Shown piece after piece: positions 8,423-17,960 of a stretch of 17,961 nucleotides of DNA. The stretch spans positions 1 through 17,961 of the forward strand of contig JAJIRX010000094.1 in assembly GCA_023853785.1 (NCBI GenBank). The letters are read 5' to 3'. Under the pieces are notes generated by a model. That model was given only the letters and a program-made list of their open reading frames with translations. It made no database searches and was not told the DNA's origin. This stretch comes from Psilocybe azurescens (lineage: Eukaryota; Basidiomycota; Agaricomycetes; Agaricales; Agrocybaceae). The position numbers and the translations under genes are program-made. Numbering within the stretch: the first letter of the stretch is position 1; each line of letters starts with the position of its first letter.

Positions 8423-9486
8423 ATGACATCTGCTCCCGAGAATAAAATCAAGGTCGGCTTCGTTGGTTTATCTGCCACCGCGGGATGGGCAGCAAATACT
8501 CTGGCTCCAGCGCTTATCCAATCCCTCCCTACGCAACAAATACGACCTTATAGCCGTGTCTACAAGCTCCGAAGCATCCGCCAAAGCATCCGCGGAGAAA
8601 TACTCCAAGGAGGTTGGTCACCCTATCAAGGCCTATTTTGGCGACACCTCCAACATAGTCTCGGATCCAGATGTCGACCTAGTTGCAGTATCGGTGAAGG
8701 CTCCCCATCATAAAGAAATTGTGTTGAAAGTGATCGAGGCAAAGAAGGACTTCTTTGTCGAGTGGCCGGCCGGTACCTCGACTAAGGAGACTGAGGAGAT
8801 TGCGGCTGCAGCTCGTAAACAGGGAGTCAGATCTTTCATTGGGTTGCAGGGTCGGCATACCGTTGTCATCCAGAAGGTCAGCATATAGCCTTTGAACCCA
8901 CTTCGAAGGATTTCTGATCACCAGCCAAATTGTAGGTGAAAGAATTGCTGGCTTCCGGGGTAATAGGTACCATCAGGTCAACCAATGTCGTATGTCACAC
9001 TTTACATCGCCAAGTATTCACAAATCTTAATAGGCATTTTTATTCGCGTACAGATTGCACATCATGCAAAGGAAACATATTATCACACTCCATACAACCA
9101 AGAACAAAATGCATACCTTTTAGAGAAGAAAAACGGTCTGCATCCACTCCCAATGACAATAGTGAATGTCCTGACTGATTTGGATATTACCAGGCGTCAC
9201 CATACTTAGCATCGCCGTCGGTCACCAGTTGGATACCTTGACACATGTTCTCGGTGACTTCGTTAGCTTAACAGCGACAGATGCACAGATCTATCCTAAC
9301 ATAACTATTGTCGACAACGACAATAAGCCAACAGGGAAGATAGTCGAATCCCAAAATTCTGACCATTTCGCCATAACTGGCGTCCTCAAGACTGGAGTGC
9401 TCGCCAACATATTCTGGAGAACAGGGTACCGTCTTGAAGTCGCTTCTGGGCTACATCCGCCGAGTTTACGCACAAACTTGGAATGA
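8423..9486 (+). pseudogene. Gal80-like (Gfo/Idh/MocA) oxidoreductase, lacking its last exon
   Basis: Exons are 8423-8876, 8936-8989, 9054-9135 and 9194 to 9425 or to the stop at 9486; introns are GTCAGC..TAG, GTATGT..CAG and GTCTGC..CAG. The N-terminal dinucleotide fold has GFVGLSATAGWA (12-23). FFVEWPAG (110-117) matches the EKP/EWP region as in Gal80p, and GLQGR (140-144) follows. Later exons give AHHAKETYYHTPYNQEQNAY and GVTILSIAVGHQLDTLTHVL. One extra base in the C run near 8525 breaks the frame between ALIQS and LRNKYDL. After FWRTG a GTACCG donor at 9426 is in the right phase for the orphan exon at 7017-6720; reading through instead adds YRLEVASGLHPPSLRTNLE-stop. Without the last exon the alpha/beta domain is about 95 residues short. 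The family includes NAD(P)-dependent sugar dehydrogenases and Gal80-like regulators; the substrate is unknown. Confidence 0.75.
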
Positions 9487-9570
9487 TCTACACAGCCTTA
9501 GCAAAATTAAACACCTGCCTTTGGACCACATCCATCAAGTTTGCGTAAAAACTTGAACTGACAATCTGCA
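9451..9570. repeat. Diverged direct repeat at the end of the Gal80-like gene
   Basis: The stretch 9451-9495 (CTACATCCGCCGAGTTTACG and on) is repeated with changes at 9525-9570 (CCACATCCATCAAGTTTGCG and on); roughly three quarters of positions agree by eye. The first copy supplies the last codons and stop of the truncated reading frame. Confidence 0.6.
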
Positions 9571-10077
9571 TAAACTTCACGGAACTACATACACTGTAGT
9601 GGTGGGATCATTTAGAGGGACTCCTAGGTCTTCCACTATTTATTAAAAATTTCATAATAGATTTACATATATGAGCTATTGCAGGTATGGCTTATGGGAC
9701 GTTCGAATATAGTACCCATCGTTGCAAATTTGATTCGCCTATCGCATTGTTCTTGCATCAATCCCCCCTGGTAAGACTTACAATTCCAATTCTTGTTTTT
9801 GCCTGAGCGTTCGCAGCACGAAGGCGAACCCAGCTTGAATAAGCGCTCGTGGGGCCATAGTTCGAATTCAAGGAGCGGTCTGCTATGTAAATATATCAAG
9901 CTTCTCACTTTGCAGCCTATGCAAACCAACTTCACTAAAATAATAATCTAGCTCTACCCCGACAAATTTAACAAACTCCAGCTCGGAACGGCTCCTTTTT
10001 CATACGTAAGGTGCTACAAAACATTGCACTCAACAACTCGACGGTTCTTCATCCAATTTCCTTCCCATCTCCATCTG
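9487..10077. other. Gene-free stretch
   Basis: It holds the second copy of the direct repeat and AT-rich DNA. An open frame at 9663-9935 (-) has unconvincing composition and no family match. The right part should be the 3' region of the DJ-1/PfpI gene. Nothing else was seen. Confidence 0.4.
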
Positions 10078-10776
10078 TCACAATTTCACGCCCTCAAGGA
10101 TATACGCGAAATGATCCGGATCCGCCGGGTTCGGCTTATATTCCGCGATTTCCTGCGCCATCACTCCAATCTCCTTTGCAAAATGAACCCTAGCAAACTC
10201 AGCAGCGAGGTCCAGCCCAGCCGTGATCCCAGCCGAGCTCCACAACTTCCCGTCGACCGTGAACCGCTTATTCCCGACCCACTTGACCTTCTTGAAGTTA
10301 TCGTTGTCCAGCAACCCCGCTGCAGCGAGGTCGCGCAACGCAAGCTTGTTACTCGCCACCTCCCGTCCGTCGAGGATGCCGGTCGGCGCGATGAGGAGTG
10401 ACGCGGTGCATATCATAAGCAGAGCAATGAGCTTTGGATCCTCCAGTCGCGTTTTGATGAACTCCGTAAATCCTTTCGGAATGCTGAGGATATCAGTCGG
10501 GCCTGGAATAAATATGCAGTCGAGAGGTGGACAGTCTGCGTATGTGCATGAGGGGAGCTGGAGGGGACCCGATGTGGCCTGCACGGGTGTGAGGTCGGAC
10601 GAGATGTAGTGCCATTTCATGATGGGGGCCTTGTCGTATGTGGATTTGGGAAGAGTTCTAAGAAGACTAGCTAGGGCGTTTGAGTGGTTGTTGAGGTAGT
10701 CGACGGGACCTGCTCCGTCGAGCCATTGGTATCCAGGGATGAGGATGAGTCCGAGGTTGAGTACTTGTGCCGACAT
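10078..10776 (-). CDS. DJ-1/PfpI family protein, intact single exon
   Basis: The 232-residue protein starts MSAQVLNLGLILIPGYQWLD and keeps one frame to TGA at 10078. Family marks are PGYQWLDGAGPVDYL (14-28), CIFIPGP (87-93), the nucleophile elbow LLMICTASLLIAPTGIL with Cys123, and WSSAGITAGLDLA (179-191). The length is normal for isonitrile-hydratase-like and related fungal members of the class I glutamine amidotransferase-like fold. The position that often carries an active-site His just after the Cys helix reads ASNKLAL here, with no His, a pattern I recall in some fungal members. No targeting signal is seen, so it is probably cytosolic. The reaction is uncertain: hydratase, glyoxalase-like or chaperone roles all occur in the family. 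It is the only clearly unbroken gene in the window. Confidence 0.88.
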   Translation of the reverse strand: MSAQVLNLGLILIPGYQWLDGAGPVDYLNNHSNALASLLRTLPKSTYDKAPIMKWHYISSDLTPVQATSGPLQLPSCTYADCPPLDCIFIPGPTDILSIPKGFTEFIKTRLEDPKLIALLMICTASLLIAPTGILDGREVASNKLALRDLAAAGLLDNDNFKKVKWVGNKRFTVDGKLWSSAGITAGLDLAAEFARVHFAKEIGVMAQEIAEYKPNPADPDHFAYILEGVKL

Positions 10777-13585
10777 TCTTTATATCTTCTGTGTGTTGAG
10801 TTAGGCTGTTAAGCTTGTTATGACGTGCTTTGATAAAACTTGTCTTTGGATTGGGAACTGGTATGTTGTTTAAACCCCTTTCTTAGCACCTCTCATTTTA
10901 TACCACGAGTAAACTCTATTCACGCCTTTGACATAGCTTCTGATGGCCTGCTGCGGCCTGCGGCCCTGCGTATTCACTTAGTTTGTGATCGCTTATCAGA
11001 TAATCTGTCATCATTTTCAATTTTGGAATAAATCCAAGCGAGGCGTGTATATCAGATTCGGTTTTAGAGGATCTTATACCCGCGAAAATGACTCCTCTAG
11101 TTCCTCCTTCCCCATTATCGCAATGGAACTAATATTTACTATATTTACTTGCTGAGATTTGCAACGAAAATCTCCTTTTGATCGTTTTTAATTACGTCTG
11201 CTTAGTGATCCTCCGAACTCCTTCTCGTAACAACACAATACAATGTTTGCTTTCGTCCACCGCATTCGCCTCCATGCGGGAAAATTGGCAAGAGAAGTCT
11301 GAGCCTTTGACCCTTTTGATATGGACGTAGTGGATTCACTACGGACCTAAATTCCACCGAGGGCGGAAGACAGCCGCTGATTTGGGGTACACATACCCGG
11401 GTTACCGGACTTAAAACGATGTGTCTGGGACTTCGGGCTCTAAATCAAACATATTCCCGTGATACTTTTCAATCCAATGGTCAGAGTTTGTATTTAACAC
11501 AACATTATTAGAGATGTATATTCAAATAAATCTGCACGACATGCTTTCCAAGTTGCGCGCCGTTCAACTCAAGGATTAACTAAACTTCTTGGTAATTTAC
11601 TCGGAAAACACAAGGAAACATGAATAGGATGCGTCATCTTACCTTCAAACGCTGTTCAGGACAAAGCGCCGCAGTCTAGGGTCCCATAAAATCGTTTGAA
11701 ACCAGCGCTCGGGGATCTCGGACTCTCAGGCGAAAAGGCAGACTGCTGCCAGCACTTTTCCTGGTTTTCCAGGAGCTTTAACACACCCATAGGGGTCTGT
11801 GATTCGTACTCCTTTAATGTCTATTTATAGACTATTCGGCGCTAAATGCATTCTTCCTGGGCGAAGTCATTGAGGAAGACAATACTAAAGTTTTAACGAC
11901 GAATATAGCGAGGATCTATAGATATACTTCCAATAGTAGCCTACTAATATCTCATTTCATTCTGACAGTGAATTCAACACATGCAAGGTGTTTTTGGACA
12001 AGGTCCAAATTCTGAAGCGATTTTATATGACCTATGTGATGTTGTGTATATTTTTTCAGAATAGAGATCATGAGTAGACACTGAGAGATTTCATGTAATA
12101 ATGAGATGAGATATAAGACGTGCTCATATAGCTGAGTTTTTTCACCAAAGCTTTATCTGACACAATTTTTCGAATTTGAAGCTTTCGCCAAGTTTCCGCC
12201 GCAAGTATCAGTGTGCCCGACAAGTGCCCGACTTTCTTAAGAACAATCTAATAATCTATTCTCGTTTTGATGAATATTAGGGTACTTTAACACACTAGTG
12301 TTACTTTTTTCTCTTCATACAAGAATATCTTATTGTAGTATTTGACTTCCATAGATCGCGGAAGGAAATTGTCTACCTCAGGTATGTCTACCACAGGTGA
12401 AGAGCTCGTGATCATTTTGTTGTTTCAATTTTTTCAATCTAGGTCTTGGAGAGTGGGAGGGGATTCTTTACTACTCTGCTAATTTTTAAATCTTCGTTGT
12501 ATCTTCGGACGAACTCAAAGGTGCTAGGGCATCGTACCTGAATAGAAGGGCGTTGCATCGGCAAAACCAACAAAACCATATATTACATTGTGGCCTATAT
12601 CAGGCAAGTCGATCATTTTGAGGCTATATATGGGTGATCGAAACCTTTGCACATCCTTGGAAAGTCATACAAACATTGTATTACGTTACTATGCCCACTA
12701 ATTATTCTAGTATTTTGAACTGGTCGAGTAAGAATTAAGGCAGTATTAAATTTAAGCCAAATATTTATTCAACTTTACTTTCAGTGGTAATTTTTTGGTG
12801 GACCATTGAGGTACGTTGCATTTTTTGACAACCTTTTCTGTATTCTTGTAAGTTACAATAAGCATAAGTTTGGTATGTAAAATACACTAAACATTGGTAC
12901 AAGATTTAATTGTCTATCAATTATTTTGGCTCTCCCAGATAGGCCGCTTTTAGATAGTGACATAGACTGTCACGTACTTATATACAGTAATGACGTATTA
13001 GTGTAGTAGTTAGAATAGGTATTTAATTGTGTTCTACGAAGGTGGTGGTTCAATCCTGGTAAAAGGCATTTCAATTAAATGTGATAATGTGATAATCTGA
13101 ATACTCAATTGGAGTTATATGGGAAGATTGCTATGTATTTTATAGCAACATTAAATGATCCAATATTTTACTGTAAAATTGGCCCCTTGGTGGCTGTGGA
13201 AAATTGTTTTGTCATGCAAGGTTAACAAAGATTTAAGCTACCTTACAAGGACTACCAAGGTTTTATTTTTAGCTAATTCTGGGCGTGACTTACAAATAAG
13301 GAGTCTATTTGTTTCACTTTACCATGCCTTTTGGGCATTTGCGTCATTTGTTGCCTTTCAAGGGCATTGCATTCCAATATATTCTTTTGCGGTTTTGCCG
13401 ATGTGGTTGGGCGTTGGATAGGGGATATTATCTTTGCGGGCCGTTGGCAAATAAAAGCTGTCATGGCTCGGCAATCGGCAATTTACTGTCGCTCGCGGCC
13501 CCTCATACCCAAATCAACACAAGAGTTCAAAAATCATAGTACGTGGGGTACGAATAAGGCCCACTGCCCAGGATTGCTCGCCTTT
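10777..13585. other. AT-rich 2.8 kb region without recognisable genes
   Basis: No open frame here has a credible protein composition. It includes an 11-base period duplication (GTGCCCGACAA/GTGCCCGACTT, 12213-12234), the tRNA-like element near 12990-13100, and short hairpins such as ATGCC-TTTTG-GGCAT near 13324. The left end should hold the DJ-1/PfpI promoter and the right end the COQ8 promoter. I found no transposase, reverse transcriptase, integrase or clear terminal repeats, so if transposon DNA is present it is a non-coding relic. Confidence 0.45.
12992..13096 (+). repeat. tRNA-like element, possible tRNA-derived SINE head
   Basis: TAGTGTAGTAG (12999-13009) resembles a pol III A box and GGTTCAATCC (13047-13056) contains a full match to the B-box core GWTCRANNC. 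The gap of 37 bases is normal for a tRNA. The T stem pairs poorly and no proper acceptor stem forms, so it is not a working tRNA. Soon after comes GTGATAAT twice with a 9-base period (13081-13097), like the short tail repeats of SINEs. A relic tRNA gene or chance are alternatives. Confidence 0.33.
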
Positions 13586-16022
13586 ATGCCACCGAGCCCT
13601 GCATATAACTGGTTCTGCGTTCTGGCATCAACCGCGGAAATTTTGTCGAGTGCAGCGCGATACAGAGCGGCGCAGCTGAATCCGAACTACCTTGCGACTT
13701 CCTATGCCAACCCTAGGAAACGGAGAACGGAGGATACGGAAAACAGAAACAGCAGGATAGTCAGACGCCAGTCGAAAAAATACCTACGCCAAATCATGCA
13801 GTTCAAGAGACAGTAGTCGAAGACATCGAACCCACCGTCGCGCCCGCACCTGTGATTGAACGTGTCGTCGTCGTACAGGAGATCCAGCTACCAAAGGAGG
13901 ATACTCGATCACCTTCAGTGCAGCCTCTGCCCGTCGCCGACGAGTCGGTTCTGGATAGAGTCACTCTGAGAGTAGAAGAAGAGGTCGTCAAAGAGCCTGT
14001 TGTACAAAAGCCGGTACTTTGTTATGCTTCACTCGTACCATTGTACATCTCTAATCTTCTGACTTCCTTCTTTTAGCTCCCTCCAGCTGCCGATCTGACG
14101 CCCTATCCGCTACCAGTATCGCGTAACTTGCAGTCTTCCAAGGTACCTTCGTCTAGAATAGGGAGACTGTTCCATTACGGAGGTACGCGTGCTTAATAAA
14201 CCGACCTCGTTGAAAGTCTGATGAGTATGGTTTGAATAGGACTAGCAGCGTCTCTGGGCTATGGAGCGGCATCCGAAGTGCTTCGCAGAACTGGCTCAGG
14301 ATCTTCAAGCGAATCCTCTGTGATGATGACAGAAGCCAACATCAAACGACTCGTTTCAAAATTATCCCAGATGAGGGGAGCTGCGTTGAAGCTCGGGCAG
14401 TTCATGAGTATCCAAGGTACGTGCTGACCTTCTTGGTTTCCATGATCGATTTGATCAACACATTGCTTTCAGATACCCACATTCTGCCACCCGAAATCGA
14501 CAAAATTTTCCGCAGAGTGCAGGACAGCGCACACTACATGCCCGACTGGCAAATGGAGGTACATCTCTCCTTCTTGCCCTCCTTCCTCCTCTTTTCCTCC
14601 ATTAAATCAGACCACTCAACTGCTTCCTAGCAAGTCATGACGCAATCTCTCGGACCCTCCTGGACAGACAACTTTTCAGCTTCGACCGGATACCCTTCGC
14701 TGCGGCCTCAATTGGACAGGTGCATACCGCCGTGCTAGCAGCCGCCGCGTCTCCTACTGGGAAGGAGGAAAGAGTCGCGGTGAAGATCCAGTTCCCTAAC
14801 ATTGCCAACTCGATAGAGAGTGATCTCGGATACATCAAGATGCTGCTAACTGCGGGAAGATTGTTGCCCAAGGGTCTGTTCTTGGATAAGACAATCCAGG
14901 TATGCGACAGTTGTATTCGGCGTCCAAAAAATGGTGTTGACTAATGTTTTTCTTGTCTTCTGTATTTTAATAGGTTATGAAAGGAGAACTGGCTGATGAA
15001 TGTGACTACGTCCGCGAGGCGTCATTCCTTAAGATATTTGGATCTCCTGAATGTCTAGGCAATGATCCCCGCTTCAAAGTCCCATGGGTATGGGAAGGTA
15101 GCACCTCCACAGTGCTGGTCATGGAAAGAGTAGATGGGGTGAGCGTGGGCGAAGCAAACGCACAGAATCTCACTCAGCAGGACAGAAACGATGTAAGTCG
15201 CTGAACCACTTTCTTGCCATTTGCAACAACGAATGATTTTTGATACGCCCATCCTTTTCAACAGATATCCGCTCGGATCATCGAACTTTGTCTTAAAGAA
15301 CTTTTCGAATTTCGGGCGATGCAGACCGACCCTAACTGGACCAATTTTCTCTGGAACACACGTACTCAGCAGGTTCGTTTTTCCCGTTTCTACACTTCCC
15401 GTCCGATATTGATTTTCATCAACCACCATTCTCGCAGGTCGAATTGGTGGATTTCGGAGCCACGAGGACATACTCCAAAGAATTCATGGACAGCTGGTTA
15501 GCCCTTATTCAAGCCGCCGCTGTGGGAGACCGAGAGGCATGCATCGAATGGAGTCTGAAAGTGGGTTATCTAACAGGACAAGAAAACGAGGTTCGTTTGT
15601 TCTTTCTTCCCTGGTTCTGCAACTGTCCGTCTACAAATGGCTAACTCTACCTCTAAAAAAACACAATAGTTGATGCTCGATGCACACGTAAACTCGATGA
15701 CGCTGCTTGCCACTCCTTTCAAGACTGAGACGCAGCAGCCGTTCTCGTTTGGACAGGGCTCGCAGTGGGCAGACATCACTGCCGCTATCCGCGCGCAGAT
15801 CCCTGTTATGCTGAACCACCGCCTCACCCCTCCGCCGAAGGAGACGTACAGTCTCAACCGGTAAGAGAATCGTCTTCCTTCCTATCTATACCCGTCTAAC
15901 GTTCTGTCGCTGTGTTGTATAGAAAATTAAGTGGCTCTTTCCTGCTTGCTTCCCGTCTTGGTGCGGAAGTAGATACGAAAGCTATCTGGGACAAGGTGGT
16001 CGGAAAATACAGATTTGGCTGA
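13586..16022 (+). CDS. COQ8: COQ8/ABC1 (ADCK) atypical kinase for ubiquinone biosynthesis
   Basis: Ten exons: 13586-14013, 14077-14182, 14240-14416, 14473-14558, 14631-14899, 14974-15192, 15265-15372, 15438-15590, 15670-15860 and 15923-16022. The protein is about 612 residues; yeast Coq8 has 501. After a start [10 protein letters not shown] and a variable linker come all UbiB-family marks: the KxGQ motif in ALKLGQFMS (KLGQ 229-232), the Ala-rich loop AAAS (290-293), Lys318 in VAVKIQ, ExD in DECDYVREA (365-367), QTDPNWTNF (449-457) and DFG (470-472). Coq8 is a mitochondrial inner-membrane ATPase/kinase-like protein that supports the coenzyme Q synthesis complex. Two single bases are missing, one in exon 1 after about 13710 and one T in the run 14673-14676. 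Restoring them makes the exons sum to 613 codons. The N-terminus is less certain than the domain. Confidence 0.93.
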
Positions 16023-16356
16023 TGACGGTGTCCTCTGACCTAAATCTTGCATTATCTCTATCTTTATTGTCGCATATACGTAGTTGCATATCCACCATTC
16101 CAACACTTGTCCATTCAGCCTTGTTTGCATGCAGCCCGAAACTCATCAACAATTCATGCATTATGGTGGGCTTGGCGTTGAAGCCAAATGACTCTAGATT
16201 ATTCAAAAATAAAGCATCTAAAGTTGTAGTGGTGGTACTCTATTAACTGATGAAGTTGTAAAGGATCCATGGGGTGATATGATCGTAAATGTCATGATAT
16301 ATGATGTGGGGTTCGCTGCTGGCTAGCTGTGAAGTTATTGAGCTGAATTGACTCGT
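16023..16356. other. Convergent 3' region between COQ8 and the OPI3-type gene
   Basis: These 334 bases separate two stops facing each other. The sequence is mixed with several T-rich and ATAAA-like stretches (e.g. AATAAAGC near 16208). Short open frames here are not credible. It probably holds both 3' ends, possibly overlapping. Confidence 0.5.
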
Positions 16357-17399
16357 TTAGAGGGCCTTGGCCTTGGCCTTTTCAGCGCGCCTGCTGTAGA
16401 TCATGTCCGTGAAGGGGCTAAATGTACGTCAGAAGTGATTCACGCAAATACAACATAATAGAGCTCTCACCCTTCGAAGCGCAGGGCAATCACATAGAGA
16501 ACGTAGACGTAGAGGGTGACAATAAGTCCAGCGGGCCTTTCGTACCTATTAGCCCCAACGAATCAAATAATCAGTAAAATGATTGGGAAGAAAAAAACAC
16601 GTGTTAACGGCATGCCGCCAAGTGTATAGAAAAGATGAAAGACGTAAATCTCACCAGAGAGCGGTAGCGGCGAAGCACATAGTGCTGCCAACGTACATTG
16701 GGTCTCGGAGGACATTGAAAGGGAATCTGGGTAGTCATTATGAACGAACGTTCCGAGTCCGAGGAAGGTATGAATCGGATAGAGACGCACCCTTCAACTC
16801 TGTGGTCCATTAAAATGCCGAAGTAATCTCCAAGGAAGGTGCCAGTGATACCCAAAGCCCACGTCGAGGAGACAACAAAGAGTTGGCCGAGGGTGAAGAG
16901 GACAACTGGGACGATGATCGCGTATTCCTTGGGAAGAATGGCCTGCTGGGGTTGTTCCAGCAGTGCTTTGCGGTACCTGCAATGCATAATCATAATCAGC
17001 ACCGTGTGTTAGATGTACCGACACGAGGAAAGTACGCACAGACTATCTCTGAGCATCCCGAAAGAAAAAGATCGAAAGCGCTAGGAAATAGCATCCATAT
17101 CGCGCGTTTCCTCCAAAAATACGCGTAATGGTTTTATTCCGATACTCTATACAGTCAAAGTTAGCATGAAATCATCCACACGCGCGAAATCATCATGTCA
17201 AACATGATATTCTCCATCGACAACTCCACACGTCTAAAAACACATCGTGAAATCATGCCAACGCACCATTTCGAGCGACAATATTCCATGCTGTTGGATT
17301 GAAAGTGATGGCCAGCAGTGAGATGAGCAAAGAAGTCTTGCTGACGTCTACCAGTGAGTGAAACTGGGTAAGTAATGCCTCGACAGTCTTGGAATCCAT
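16357..17399 (-). CDS. OPI3: Phosphatidyl-N-methylethanolamine N-methyltransferase (OPI3/PEMT type)
   Basis: Exons are 17399-17267, 17146-17040, 16976-16791, 16726-16655, 16545-16471 and 16417-16357, with all introns GT..AG. The product is 210 residues (yeast Opi3 has 206, human PEMT 199). It starts MDSKTVEALLTQFHSL and contains AITFNPTAWNIVARNEYRNK, TITRIFGG, LGDYFGILMDHRVEGFPFNV, LRDPMYVGSTM and the end ALRFEGPFTDMIYSRRAEKA. Four hydrophobic stretches fit the ER membrane fold of this family, which makes the last methylations from phosphatidylethanolamine to phosphatidylcholine using S-adenosylmethionine. Human PEMT has Glu-Glu before PFT as part of its SAM site; here it is Glu-Gly. One extra base near 17050-17054 (GCTCAGAGA) breaks the frame; removing it gives 211 codons with the stop. 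It converges with COQ8. Confidence 0.92.
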
Positions 17400-17738
17400 T
17401 TTTCGATACGACAACGACGTTAATAGTTGAGATACACAAAGAAACGCGTAACCGCGAACTCCGGAGGCCAGAAGACATGTATCGCTTACGTAAGACCAGG
17501 GAGCTCCACCCCTAAATTAGCTCCCAAGTACCCTGGAGCAATGCGTGGGTCTTGACTCAGGCGCCGGGCAATCGTGTACAGAGATAAATAACGTATATAG
17601 TCGTGAATAATATGTTTACAAAACTAGGTAGCTAGTATCAAAAGCAGAGCGAGTAGTAAGAAGTGAAAAAAAGGTTTCAAAAAACCCGATCCAATGTCCA
17701 TCCCTCGAAAGCGATGCAATCATCACAAGCAAACGGAT
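17400..17738. promoter_or_regulatory. Upstream region of the OPI3-type gene
   Basis: This gap between the OPI3-type ATG and the next minus-strand stop has no gene. It contains a perfect 7-base inverted repeat, GGGAGCT, 13-base gap, AGCTCCC (17499-17525), about 100 bases upstream of the ATG. The region 17580-17700 is AT-rich and suits the 3' end of the gene to the right. I saw no clear INO-type element. Confidence 0.4.
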
Positions 17739-17960
17739 CTACAACCTCTTCAGCGCCTTCTTCCTCTTCTCCGCCCCCGTCGCAGCTGAGTTGGTGGCAG
17801 CTCTCTTGACGGCTTTGGTGCCTGTTATACCACCCATTCCGGCTGTCGACGCCATGCCATTACCAACACCGATTCCAGGCTTTCCGCCATTGCCCACATT
17901 CGCATCCGCGGTGCCCAAAGGCGACGGTGATGGATGGCGCTCTTTAAGTCCTTTTGGGGT
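17739..17960 (-). CDS. C-terminal end of an unidentified gene, running off the right edge
   Basis: The minus strand is open from the window edge for 73 codons to TAG at 17739-17741. It reads TPKGLKERHPSPSPLG, then a Gly/Asn-rich stretch (ANVGNGGKPGIGVGNGMAS), then a basic end KAVKRAATNSAATGAEKRKK ALKRL. The low-complexity middle and the Lys/Arg-rich tail suggest a disordered tail, possibly with a nuclear localisation signal. No domain is in view, so no function is given. Confidence 0.6.
   Translation of the reverse strand, partial: TPKGLKERHPSPSPLGTADANVGNGGKPGIGVGNGMASTAGMGGITGTKAVKRAATNSAATGAEKRKKALKRL

Noticed and set aside
8423..9486. A complete, shortened Gal80-like gene with a new C-terminus
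   Set aside because: The in-phase donor at 9426 and the matching orphan exon make loss of the last exon by rearrangement more likely than a newly evolved end.
9663..9935. 90-codon open frame on the minus strand
   Set aside because: The composition is not protein-like, there is no family resemblance, and it lies in AT-rich intergenic DNA.
12990..13070. A functional tRNA gene
   Set aside because: The boxes are present but the T stem has mismatches and no acceptor stem forms.
13331..13585. An N-terminal extension of COQ8 upstream of 13586
   Set aside because: The frame stays open, but the sequence is unlike a presequence and [10 protein letters not shown] at 13586 fits the family start as I remember it.
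10777..13585. A transposon or LTR element filling the gene-poor region
   Set aside because: No transposase, reverse transcriptase or integrase reading frame and no clear terminal repeats were found by eye.
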